Below, in pieces: positions 7,850 to 14,891 of a stretch of 27,178 nucleotides of DNA (positions are counted from its first letter, which is position 1; each line of letters starts with the position of its first letter). The position numbers and the translations under genes are program-made. This DNA is from Hadesarchaea archaeon DG-33 (GTDB taxonomy: Archaea > Hadarchaeota > Hadarchaeia > Hadarchaeales > Hadarchaeaceae), in assembly GCA_001515185.1 (NCBI GenBank), contig LQHI01000072.1:1-27178 (forward strand). The letters run 5' to 3'. Below the pieces are notes generated by a model. It was not told the origin of the DNA. It worked only from the letters and a program-made list of their open reading frames with translations, and searched no databases.

Positions 7850-7979
7850 TGGTGGACCGGGCGGGATTTGAACCCGCGACCTCCCGCAATTTGGATGAAC
7901 TTTGCAGTTTGCCAAGCGGACGATCATTCTGTTGACGAGGAAATTTTTCCCCTTCATTTCCAGGCTGATCCACCGGCCC
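7850..7979 (-). tRNA. tRNA-Ala (anticodon GGC) with two introns
   Basis: Acceptor GGGCCGG pairs with CCGGTCC, including the G3-U70 pair that marks alanine tRNA. The T-arm is GCGGG-TTCAAAT-CCCGC and CCA is encoded. With one intron removed from each of the D-loop and the anticodon loop, the D-stem GATC/GATC and the anticodon stem TCCGC/GCGGG form with loop TTGGCA-T, anticodon GGC. The anticodon intron is 21 nt (7889-7909): the helix TTGG/CCAA is flanked by 3-nt bulges CAA and ATT, a bulge-helix-bulge that places the cuts at the canonical 37/38 site. The D-loop insert is about 31-32 nt (~7927-7958) with an internal hairpin (GGGG..CCTC, TGA..TCA) and a CTG/CAG helix near the ends. Its exact ends are uncertain by one base because of repeated A. 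Confidence 0.86.
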
Positions 7980-8102
7980 ACCGAGAAAGGGTTGTCATGC
8001 GAGCTTAAGAAATTTTGTGATTGTCTAACGCTGGACGTGCACCCCAAGAAAAACTTCATTATTCACTTAGTTGCCGGAGGTACTGTCAATTTAAGCGAGC
8101 AT

Positions 8103-8192
8103 TGTCCTAAATAGGACACGATGTCTCAAATAGGACAATTCACTCCAAAACGCAAGCTGTCCCAAATAGGACAAGGTGTCCTAAATAGGACA
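8103..8192. repeat. Array of four 16-bp palindromes (TGTCCTAAATAGGACA)
   Basis: Copies start at 8103, 8122, 8158 and 8177, so the spacing is 19, 36 and 19 bp, a symmetric pair of pairs. Copies 1 and 4 are perfect 7-2-7 palindromes. Copies 2 and 3 differ only in the left arm (TGTCTCA, TGTCCCA), while AAATAGGACA is invariant. The array fills the gap between the end of rpl37e and tRNA-Ala. On the minus strand a TATA-like GCTTAAATTG (~8086-8095) follows it directly. It looks like a multi-site operator for a dimeric DNA-binding protein acting on minus-strand transcription. No regulator gene is recognised nearby. The rest of 7980-8273 holds no gene that I can support. Confidence 0.85.
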
Positions 8193-8273
8193 CAGAACGA
8201 AAAGCCTAAGTTAACTTGCGTCGCTAAGTTGCTTATTCAAAAAAGCATTCATGTCTACGCTATCAAATAATGG

Positions 8274-8459
8274 CTACCTGAGTCGCAACCCTTGAATCGT
8301 CTTTACCTTCCAATTGTACCGTTTGATGCGGCGCGAGCGTCCGTAGCCACAGGCAGCACAAACTCCCCTCTGGACATGGTAAGCTCGCCTACCGCACCGT
8401 CGGCAACGAATGTGCACGACCTTGTGGCGCTTGCCCATTGATGCGGTGCCCTTGACCAT
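8274..8459 (-). CDS. rpl37e: Large ribosomal subunit protein L37e
   Basis: 61 aa from ATG 8459 (MVKGTASMGKRHKVVHIRCR). The zinc ribbon is CRRC near residue 20 and CAAC near 36, followed by the basic GYGRSRRIKRYNW tail that is typical of the family. ATG 8459 is preferred to a GTG three codons earlier because TGAGGG lies just before it. The gene starts right after the lsm stop, and lsm-rpl37e is the usual archaeal pair. A T-run (CTTTTTTG on the minus strand, ~8240-8250) downstream may end the transcript. Confidence 0.94.
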   Translation of the reverse strand: MVKGTASMGKRHKVVHIRCRRCGRRAYHVQRGVCAACGYGRSRRIKRYNWKVKTIQGLRLR

Positions 8460-8464
8460 TTCCC

Positions 8465-8689
8465 TCACTCAGCAGGCGAGATGAATATGACGCTGTCTCC
8501 CCGAATTACCATCGTCCCGTAGCGCTTCACTGCTTCGTGGCCTTGGAGTTCATCTGTCTCCTCAAGCACTAGGTTGATGTGCATGTCGAAACCGCTAAGC
8601 TTTCCTCTGAATTCCCGGCCGCCCTTGAGTCCAACCAACACCGATGACCCCAGGGCGCGGTTGAGCACATCGAGAGGTCTCTGCGCCAT
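8465..8689 (-). CDS. LSm (Sm-like) RNA-binding protein
   Basis: 74 aa from ATG 8689 (MAQRPLDVLNRALGSSVLVG). The Sm1 motif is LKGGREFRGKLSGFDMHINLVL and the Sm2 motif is YGTMVIRGDSVIFIS. Such proteins form heptameric rings that bind U-rich RNA. ATG 8698 (adding MIF) is also possible; GAGGAG lies just upstream of both. It is cotranscribed with rpl37e and diverges from the PUA gene. Confidence 0.94.
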   Translation of the reverse strand: MAQRPLDVLNRALGSSVLVGLKGGREFRGKLSGFDMHINLVLEETDELQGHEAVKRYGTMVIRGDSVIFISPAE

Positions 8690-8714
8690 GAAAATCATCA
8701 ACTCCTCGCTAGCT

Positions 8715-8725
8715 GCATATTTAAC
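8715..8725. promoter_or_regulatory. Shared TATA element between lsm (-) and the PUA gene (+)
   Basis: The gap between the divergent genes is only about 58 bp and contains one AT-rich element, CATATTTAACC. It reads as a TATA-like box on both strands (TATTTAA / TTAAATA) and lies roughly 25-30 bp from each start codon, so both mRNAs would be leaderless or nearly so. Confidence 0.45.
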
Positions 8726-8747
8726 CTTATCGAACCACTTTTACTTG

Positions 8748-9233
8748 ATGCCTATAAAGCGCCGTTATCACGTGAGAAAAGCCTTGCTTAAGCAACTTAC
8801 ACAGAAAGTCGTCGAAAAGTTTGGTGAAACCACAGGCGAACTTTTAGAAGGGGCGATTGAAGTGATGGAGCTGGGCGAGGGCAGAGAAATCATCTTGGTT
8901 GATGGTAAAGTACTCCTGTTCAGGTTAAGTGATGAAATTTTTCCGACGCTGAAATCACTTGATCGAATTCCACTAAAGCGTGTAGTCGTTGACATGGGGG
9001 CAATCCCTCACGTCACCAACGGAGCCGACATCATGGCCCCGGGTGTGGTTTCAGCCGACGAGGAAATCACGCTAGGGGAGGGCGTGGTAATCGTGGATGA
9101 ACGGCACAACAAGCCCATCGCGGTCGGACAAGCTCTTGTGCCCGGAGCTAAGATGCGAGGTCCGAAAGGGAAGGTGATCAAGAACCTTCACTATGTAGGC
9201 GATGAAATCTGGCAGCTTCAAGCAAAGAGTTAA
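8748..9233 (+). CDS. PUA-domain RNA-binding protein (MCT-1/eIF2D-like)
   Basis: 161 aa from ATG 8748 (MPIKRRYHVRKALLKQLTQK). An N-terminal alpha/beta domain (DUF1947-like) is followed by a C-terminal PUA domain from about residue 78: RVVVDMGAIPHVTNGADIMAPGVV, then VIVDERHNKPIAVGQAL and GKVIKNLHYVGDEIW. Archaeal members resemble human MCTS1 and the N-terminal part of eIF2D and probably act on tRNA or ribosomes. An upstream in-frame extension to 8574 is rejected because it runs antisense through lsm and its promoter. sepF follows in the same direction after 48 nt. Confidence 0.9.
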   Translation: MPIKRRYHVRKALLKQLTQKVVEKFGETTGELLEGAIEVMELGEGREIILVDGKVLLFRLSDEIFPTLKSLDRIPLKRVVVDMGAIPHVTNGADIMAPGVVSADEEITLGEGVVIVDERHNKPIAVGQALVPGAKMRGPKGKVIKNLHYVGDEIWQLQAKS

Positions 9234-9281
9234 ATAGATTGAGAGCCACCGACCATTTGTTAGGGTGATTGCCTGAAATCC

Positions 9282-9656
9282 TTGAAACGATTGTTCGGGG
9301 GAAAATCCAAGGTAAGGCCTGAAACGGTCGAGGAAGTACCGATAATGGAAATCGAGGAAAAGGCCGTTAGCAGCCCGAGGGGCGTCAGCGAACTCGAGCC
9401 CATCTACGTCAAGAGCATGGAGCTTCGCAGCCTTGTCGATGTCCAAGAGGTCGCGGATGAACTTCGAACCGGAAACATCATGGTTCTCGATATCAGCATG
9501 CTTATGAACCAAGACCCCGCCGAGCTCAAGCGGGCGATAGACCAGCTAAAAGGGATTTGTCAAGCTATCGGTGGGGACGTGGGGCGCCTGACGGAGTCAA
9601 AGGTGTTAGCTACCCCAAAGTTCGTCAACATCCAGTTCAAAAGAGCCATCGCATAA
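9282..9656 (+). CDS. sepF: Cell division protein SepF (FtsZ membrane anchor)
   Basis: 124 aa. The N-terminus KRLFGGKSK begins a short amphipathic membrane-binding segment, followed by a linker and a SepF/DUF552 domain (residues ~40-120) with YVKSMELRSLVDVQEVADEL, GNIMVLDISMLM and a terminal TPKFVNI strand. Archaeal SepF has been shown in methanogens to tether FtsZ to the membrane. The start is TTG 9282; GGTGAT lies 11 nt upstream, a TAG at 9261-9263 closes the frame, and there is no ATG before the conserved sequence. zpr1 follows 14 nt later. Confidence 0.92.
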   Translation: MKRLFGGKSKVRPETVEEVPIMEIEEKAVSSPRGVSELEPIYVKSMELRSLVDVQEVADELRTGNIMVLDISMLMNQDPAELKRAIDQLKGICQAIGGDVGRLTESKVLATPKFVNIQFKRAIA

Positions 9657-9670
9657 TTTTTGGTGAATTC

Positions 9671-10240
9671 ATGCGGAAGAGGGAGTTCCTGCTCCCTATC
9701 GAGCGTTGCCCCATCTGTGGGGCCAAGGGCACTTTTCGCGTCAAGGGTAGAATCGACCACATCCCATATTTCGGAGAGATAATGGAGACCTTCGCAAACT
9801 GCACCAGCTGCGAATTCAGGCACGCTGATGTCGTGTGCTTAGGCGAGCGCCCCCCGCTACGCTACGAGTTCCAGATCAAATCCGAAGAAGACCTCAAGGT
9901 TAGGGTCGTGAAGTCGAGCACTGGGACGATCAAGCTTCCAGAGCTTGGGGTGACCGTAGAGCCAGGGCCAGCTAGTGAGGGCTATGTGTCGAACGTCGAG
10001 GGAGTGCTCAATCGTGTAGAAGGGGCAATAAAGCTGGCGATTAAAAAAATTGATGCTACCAAGCGTCGGCGAGGTCAAGCGAAACTGAAAAAAATCGATG
10101 AAGTGCGCGCCGGGAAGCGGAAGACTAGGCTGATTCTCATGGACCCATTCGGACACAGCACAATTGTGAACAGACGGGCCAAGAAACGCGAGTTGACCAA
10201 GCGGGAATTGGAATTGCTCAGGGAAGGTCCACCACGCTAG
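9671..10240 (+). CDS. ZPR1-type zinc-finger protein
   Basis: 189 aa from ATG 9671, preceded by GGTGAA. One ZPR1 module is present: the zinc finger CPIC (residues ~12-15) and CTSC (~42-45), with IPYFGEIMETFANCTSCEFRHADV between and after, then a beta-barrel domain ending with GHSTIV. Eukaryotic ZPR1 (two modules) works with eEF1A; archaeal proteins have one module. The C-terminus is strongly basic (RRAKKRELTKREL). Its TAG overlaps that of fttA on the other strand through a shared CTAG, so the two convergent genes overlap by 4 nt. Confidence 0.92.
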   Translation: MRKREFLLPIERCPICGAKGTFRVKGRIDHIPYFGEIMETFANCTSCEFRHADVVCLGERPPLRYEFQIKSEEDLKVRVVKSSTGTIKLPELGVTVEPGPASEGYVSNVEGVLNRVEGAIKLAIKKIDATKRRRGQAKLKKIDEVRAGKRKTRLILMDPFGHSTIVNRRAKKRELTKRELELLREGPPR

Positions 10241-12144
10241 TGGAGCCTGATGGTCTCCAAGCTTCGAGGCGCCTTCGTTTCAACCTTGAAAAGTTTGTGC
10301 AGCGCGCTTGCTAGGCTAATACAATTGTTTTCATCACCATGGACGCATATGACGCGCTGCGGTTTGGGTGAGGCCCTTCGCACGTAGTTCAGCAACTGGG
10401 CCCGATCCGAGTGCCCGCTGAATCCCTCGACCGTTTGGATTTCCATGTTTACCTTCACCTCCGCTACCCTCCCCTTGTCGTTGCGTAGAGGGACCTCGCG
10501 CCATCCCTTCTGGATGCGTCGCCCGAGTGAGCCCTCGCACTGGTACCCGACGAAGACAAGGGTGTTACGCGGGTCGGGCGCGAGGGTTTTGAAGTACTCG
10601 AGCACTGGGCCTCCGGCCATCATCCCTGCCGTCGATATGATTATCGCCGGGTCGCCGTCGATTACCTGTGCGCGTTGGTCTGGACCCTTCACTCGCTCGA
10701 AGAGATCGGAAAGGAACGGATTCTCGTCGGCTCGGAATATCCGTTCGCGCAGCTCTGGGGACAAATACTCTGGATAAGCCGTGTGGATTGCCGTCGCCTC
10801 CCATATCATCCCATCTAGATAAACTGGCGTCCCGTCGAGTAGTCCCTTTCGCTTGTAATCCTCAAGCAGTACCATGACCTCTTGCGCACGCCCGACCGCG
10901 AATGCCGGAACGATAACCTTGCCCCCACGCTTCGTGGTCTCGGTCACGATTCGAATGAATTCCTTCTCAGCATTTGCGCGGAAGGGCTGGATGTCCTCAG
11001 CACCTCCGTATGTGCTGTCCATGACGAGGGTCTCCAAGCGGGGAAATGTGCAGACGGCAGGGGATAAGAGGCGCGTACTATCGAATTTCAGGTCGCCCGT
11101 GTACACGAGGTTGTAGATTCCCTCACCAATGTGGATGTGTGCAATCGCGGAACCTAAGATGTGCCCCGCGTTGTGGAAGGTGATCCGGACATCGGGTGCG
11201 ATGTCGGTAACATCGCTATAATCGAGCGGAATGCAGTGACGAAGGAAGGTGGTGATGTCGCGCTTGTTGTAAGGGAGTGGTCGATCCTCGCGCTCAGCTA
11301 TGCCCACGTAGTCCAGCTGAAGGAGCACGGCGAGGTCGCGTGTGGCTGGAGTACAGTAGACGGGCCCTTCGAACCCGTACTTGAAGAGATATGGGACGAA
11401 CCCGCAATGATCAAGGTGGGCATGGGTGAGAATCACAGCGTCCAGTTCGGGCAATCTGATCTCCGGGACCTCAAGGTGGGGAAAAGCCCGATCCTCGGAC
11501 GCGACATTTACACCGCAGTCGATCATGACTCGGCTTTCAGGGGTCTGGAGCAAAAACGAGGAGCGCCCAACCTCGCGCGCGCCCCCTAGGGCCGTGAAGC
11601 GAATCCAGTCGCCCTTGCTCTTGGGCTCGCGGTGGATCCGCCTGCCTATCTTCCGCAGGATGTCGCGTCGCTTGGTACTACCCTGGATTATCGAGAGGCG
11701 GATGTTCCGTACAATTTCTGATTTGATAGGTGGCGCCCGCACCACCCGGGGCGTCCAGCTGATTTCTCGCATTATCTCGCGGAGCAAGGAGCCACCCTTA
11801 CCTATGGCTATTCCGGGCTTCTGCGCCTCGATTGTAACCTCCCCCACATTCTGGCTGAAAATTATATCGGTTATTCCAGCCTCGGTAGGGACAAGGCGTC
11901 GGATGTCCTTCTCGGCTTTCTTAGGCTCGGTCAGAATTTTGGGGTCCGGACGGAGGATTATTCGTTTCCGAATTTTACGTGCGAACTCCTTTATCACCTC
12001 GCCGTTCTCCATTAGAAGGCCAAGGTTCTTGCAGTAGAACACTACCCTAGGGCCCTCGAAATCGATATCGGAGATTGCGCTGGCAAAAGGTGTCTCCTCT
12101 CGCACAATTCGTTTGATTTCATTTAGTAGTTCTTCCGCAGCCAT
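10237..12144 (-). CDS. fttA: Transcription termination factor / ribonuclease FttA (KH-beta-CASP, aCPSF1)
   Basis: 635 aa, full length. N-terminal KH domains include the GKGG loop at residues 115-118. The metallo-beta-lactamase domain begins near 180 with the zinc motif HAHLDH at 241-246, HNAGHILGSA, and YTGDLKFD. The beta-CASP insert carries DSTYGG, VPAFAVGRAQE and, near the end, GFSGHSDR and VHGDE. All metal ligands are in place. The enzyme cleaves nascent RNA at U-rich sites and is the general archaeal transcription terminator, homologous to human CPSF73. It works with Spt4/5, whose Spt5 gene looks broken in this window. psmB lies 38 nt upstream on the same strand. Confidence 0.97.
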   Translation of the reverse strand: MAAEELLNEIKRIVREETPFASAISDIDFEGPRVVFYCKNLGLLMENGEVIKEFARKIRKRIILRPDPKILTEPKKAEKDIRRLVPTEAGITDIIFSQNVGEVTIEAQKPGIAIGKGGSLLREIMREISWTPRVVRAPPIKSEIVRNIRLSIIQGSTKRRDILRKIGRRIHREPKSKGDWIRFTALGGAREVGRSSFLLQTPESRVMIDCGVNVASEDRAFPHLEVPEIRLPELDAVILTHAHLDHCGFVPYLFKYGFEGPVYCTPATRDLAVLLQLDYVGIAEREDRPLPYNKRDITTFLRHCIPLDYSDVTDIAPDVRITFHNAGHILGSAIAHIHIGEGIYNLVYTGDLKFDSTRLLSPAVCTFPRLETLVMDSTYGGAEDIQPFRANAEKEFIRIVTETTKRGGKVIVPAFAVGRAQEVMVLLEDYKRKGLLDGTPVYLDGMIWEATAIHTAYPEYLSPELRERIFRADENPFLSDLFERVKGPDQRAQVIDGDPAIIISTAGMMAGGPVLEYFKTLAPDPRNTLVFVGYQCEGSLGRRIQKGWREVPLRNDKGRVAEVKVNMEIQTVEGFSGHSDRAQLLNYVRRASPKPQRVICVHGDENNCISLASALHKLFKVETKAPRSLETIRLH

Positions 12145-12182
12145 GCGTTCCCCCTTCCAAGCAGTTATTTCAAACAGTTAGA

Positions 12183-12806
12183 TTAAGCCAACTTTTTTAT
12201 CTCTTCGGGCGAAAGTTCGCGATATCCCTTACTTGTTATTGCAGCAACCATGACTTCGTTGCCCGTGGCGATATCGCGCTTTATCGCAGTTTGCACAGCT
12301 TTGATCGCAATGGGCAATGCTTCCTCGATGCTCATACCCTCCTTAAACTCGGTTTCTAGCACACCATATGCAACTGGTGAACCCGAACCCGTAGCCACCA
12401 TGATTTCCTCCGTCAGTGCGCCATCGATATCGACGAAGAACAACTTAGGGCCGAAGGCATCAGAGCCCCCAATCAGCAGGTTCGCGATGTAAGGGAGTAG
12501 GCCGTACGCGTGGAGGATGTTAGCAGCGAGTCTGGCACTTGCTCGCACGTTCATGGGAGTCCCCTCACGCAGCAGGTAGTAGCTGGCCTCGGCCTGAAGC
12601 GTGCTCACCAAGCTCTGAGTGTCCGCGACCCCTCCAGCGGTGGTGACGCCGATGGTGTTGGCTATCCTAAACACCTTCCGTGCTTGCTTGCTCGCCACGA
12701 GGTAACCCATCGTGGCCCGGGTGTCCGTAGCGAACACCACTCCGTCCCTGCAAGCGAGCCCGACCGTCGTCGTCCCTTCAAGATATTTAAGCTTTGATTT
12801 TTCCAA
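12183..12806 (-). CDS. psmB: Proteasome subunit beta
   Basis: 207 aa from TTG 12806, giving a short propeptide (MEKSKLKYLEG) before the autocatalytic Thr of TTTVGL. TTG 12806 is preferred to an upstream TTG at 12848 because GAGG lies 7 nt before it and the propeptide length is typical. Catalytic residues are present: Thr1, the Asp in DTRATMG and the Lys in KVFRIAN. It forms the inner rings of the 20S proteasome; no alpha subunit or PAN is in the window. It diverges from egsA. Confidence 0.95.
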   Translation of the reverse strand: MEKSKLKYLEGTTTVGLACRDGVVFATDTRATMGYLVASKQARKVFRIANTIGVTTAGGVADTQSLVSTLQAEASYYLLREGTPMNVRASARLAANILHAYGLLPYIANLLIGGSDAFGPKLFFVDIDGALTEEIMVATGSGSPVAYGVLETEFKEGMSIEEALPIAIKAVQTAIKRDIATGNEVMVAAITSKGYRELSPEEIKKLA

Positions 12807-12868
12807 TCTAATTCCTCGCTTGAAAAAATGCTGCACTAGAAGCAGCAATTTAGAGCTGGCGTTAACTG

Positions 12869-12877
12869 TATATAAAG
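12869..12877 (+). promoter_or_regulatory. TATA box for egsA
   Basis: TATATAAAG lies about 35 nt before the egsA ATG, in the divergent gap to psmB, giving a leader of about 5-10 nt. Confidence 0.6.
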
Positions 12878-12908
12878 TTTATCAGCCAACAGAAGTTCGG
12901 TAAAACTG

Positions 12909-13955
12909 ATGAAAGAACCCAAACGTATAGAGCTGCCTCGCGAGGTCTGGATAGGCCCACGCGTGATTGCGCATGTCACTGACGTTTGCAAGCGCTTGTG
13001 TCCCGGCAAACACGCCTTAATAATTTCCGACGCCACGACCTACAAACTGGTTGGAGCTGGAGTTCAGCGTTCACTTAAGCGTGCTGATTTTGAGGCCGAG
13101 TGCTCGTTAGTCAAACAGGCCGATATGGCGACCGTCGCAAAGGTGCGCAAACTCGTCAACGGCAAAATAAACTTTCTGCTGGGTGTCGGAGGTGGCACAT
13201 GCATAGATGTAGCAAAGTTAGCCTCGTTCAAGGAGGGCAAGCCCTTCATCTCAGTGCCCACTGCTGCTTCTCATGATGGCATCGCCTCCTCTAGGGCCTC
13301 AATCAAGGGTGGAAGAAAACCGACTTCAATAGAAACCCACGCCCCCATCGCAATCGTCGCAGACACACTCATCATCAAACGCGCGCCTCATCGCCTGCTC
13401 GCAGCTGGTTGCGGGGACCTCGTGGCGAACTTCACAGCGGTCCGCGACTGGGATCTCGCACATCGATTGTTTGGCGAACCCTACAGTGAACATGCCACAG
13501 CTCTCTCGCTCCTCGGTTCTCAGATTGTGATGGAGAATGCTGAGCTCATCAAAAAACACACAGAAGAGAGTGTGCGCAAGGTCGTGAAGGCGCTAATCTC
13601 GAGCAGCGTGGCAATGGGAATCGCTGGAAGCAGCCGTCCGGCGAGTGGCGCAGAGCATTTGTTTAGTCACGCACTTGATCAGTTCAATCCCAAACCTGCG
13701 CTCCATGGTGAGCAGTGTGGCGTGGGGGCGGTGATGATGGCCTACTTGCACGGAGAGGACTGGCAGGCAATCCGAGATGCGCTCCGCACGATAGGATGTC
13801 CGACGAACGCGAAGGAACTCGGCATTCCAGCGAAGTGTGTAGTTAAAGCTCTTACCACGGCACATCTGATAAGACCTGAGCGCTACACGGTGCTAGGTGC
13901 TGGGTTGAGCAAACGCGCGGCAGAGCGGCTGGCGAGAAAAACAGAGGTAATTTAG
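12909..13955 (+). CDS. egsA: sn-Glycerol-1-phosphate dehydrogenase
   Basis: 348 aa, full length. It makes sn-glycerol 1-phosphate from dihydroxyacetone phosphate with NAD(P)H, fixing the stereochemistry of archaeal membrane lipids. The nucleotide motif GVGGGTCIDVAK lies near residue 92, and the segment VPTAASHDGIASSRASI near 115 contacts substrate and cofactor. Metal ligands are the Asp of GCGDLVANF and the His residues of EHLFSHALDQ and ALHGEQCGVG. It is a single gene with its own promoter, followed by about 220 nt without a supported gene. Confidence 0.97.
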   Translation: MKEPKRIELPREVWIGPRVIAHVTDVCKRLCPGKHALIISDATTYKLVGAGVQRSLKRADFEAECSLVKQADMATVAKVRKLVNGKINFLLGVGGGTCIDVAKLASFKEGKPFISVPTAASHDGIASSRASIKGGRKPTSIETHAPIAIVADTLIIKRAPHRLLAAGCGDLVANFTAVRDWDLAHRLFGEPYSEHATALSLLGSQIVMENAELIKKHTEESVRKVVKALISSSVAMGIAGSSRPASGAEHLFSHALDQFNPKPALHGEQCGVGAVMMAYLHGEDWQAIRDALRTIGCPTNAKELGIPAKCVVKALTTAHLIRPERYTVLGAGLSKRAAERLARKTEVI

Positions 13956-14177
13956 TTTGGTGAGTGTAACTCTTCCCTCACTATCGACTCCAACCATTTT
14001 TCCTGATTTTCCCCGCGAGCTTCCAGTCCTCGATGATAAATGAACTTCGATATTCACACTTCTGGCAGCAGCCGTAGATTGACCAGAGCTGGAGTCCTCG
14101 AGGCCCATTTAAGCCTTGAATAACCGCAAAAAGGTAAGTATCTCACTTAGGTACTTCTTTCATCATATTTGCAACCG

Positions 14178-14834
14178 CTAAAGCTCGAGGAGTTTGGCCC
14201 GAATTTCATCGCCGCCGTTTATCGTTATCTCGGCGGCATAACCCTTGCTAATTGGCCCGGGGTTAACCATCAAAGTCCGCCCCAGCTTGTCGGTGTTTCG
14301 GGCCTCATGCACGTGGCCGCAGAGCGCCACCAACGGCTGTTTCTGCTCGATGAACTTTCGTATGCTCTTGCTCCCGACATGAGTACCATCGGCGATCTGG
14401 TCGAGCTTAGTGTCGTAAGGTGGAGCGTGGGTAACCAATACCCTGTTGGCGTCGGGGGTGCAGGCTAGAGCCGCCAATTCCTCTTGGATCTCCACTTCGG
14501 TGAGCTCGAAGGGGGTGTTGAAAGGGGTTAGATTGGAACCCCCCAGCCCCACAAAAGTGATTTCATCGAGTTGCTCGCACTTGCTGTGGAGGTTAACCCC
14601 GTACTTGTCGAACACCTGCAGAATCTGCTTGGGGTCACAGTTCCCCGGTATCGCAAATGTGGGCACACCCGTCGCCTTGACCCGCTCAAGCAAGCTTTCA
14701 GCGAGATTAGCTGGGCCGAGGTTCGTGATATCACCTATAAGTACGAGGCAGTCATAGCCGCGTTTGAGAAACTTCAAAAGGTTTTGCTCACCGTTCGGAC
14801 TACCATGGAAGTCGGCGACCGCTAAAATCTTCAA
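14178..14834 (-). CDS. Metallophosphoesterase (calcineurin-like, MJ0936/YfcE-like)
   Basis: 218 aa. The full set of dimetal phosphoesterase motifs is present: AVADFHGS (residues 5-12), LIGDITNLG (~32), IPGNCDP (~62), VTHAPPYDT (~132) and CGHVHEA (~172). The substrate is not predictable; family members hydrolyse phosphodiesters or nucleotides. It starts with TTG 14834, with GGTGG just upstream and a TATA-like CCTATAAGC further out. It diverges from hypD with a 57-bp gap. Confidence 0.9.
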   Translation of the reverse strand: MKILAVADFHGSPNGEQNLLKFLKRGYDCLVLIGDITNLGPANLAESLLERVKATGVPTFAIPGNCDPKQILQVFDKYGVNLHSKCEQLDEITFVGLGGSNLTPFNTPFELTEVEIQEELAALACTPDANRVLVTHAPPYDTKLDQIADGTHVGSKSIRKFIEQKQPLVALCGHVHEARNTDKLGRTLMVNPGPISKGYAAEITINGGDEIRAKLLEL

Positions 14835-14891
14835 CTGCCCACCGAAGCTTATAGGCGACAGAGAGCATTAAAAGTGTTTTGGGCCTTAAAA

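Noticed and set aside
7850..7979. tRNA-Pro (anticodon TGG) reading of the same gene
   Set aside because: It would disrupt the TCCGC/GCGGG anticodon stem; the G3-U70 pair and the GGC register both point to Ala.
7787..8059. 90-codon minus-strand open frame across the tRNA genes
   Set aside because: It runs through tRNA-Ala and into tRNA-Val and encodes no recognisable protein; the tRNA structures explain the sequence.
8103..8192. CRISPR-like array
   Set aside because: Repeats are 16-bp palindromes separated by 3, 20 and 3 nt; there are no uniform spacers and no cas genes nearby.
8574..8747. Upstream extension of the PUA protein
   Set aside because: The in-frame extension is antisense to the conserved LSm gene and includes its promoter; ATG 8748 starts the conserved sequence.
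12807..12848. Upstream TTG start for proteasome beta
   Set aside because: It would make an unusually long propeptide, while TTG 12806 has a GAGG site 7 nt upstream and gives the usual short propeptide.
13893..14108. 71-codon minus-strand open frame between egsA and the phosphoesterase
   Set aside because: It overlaps the conserved end of egsA, has no ribosome binding site or family resemblance, and its composition looks like antisense of coding DNA.
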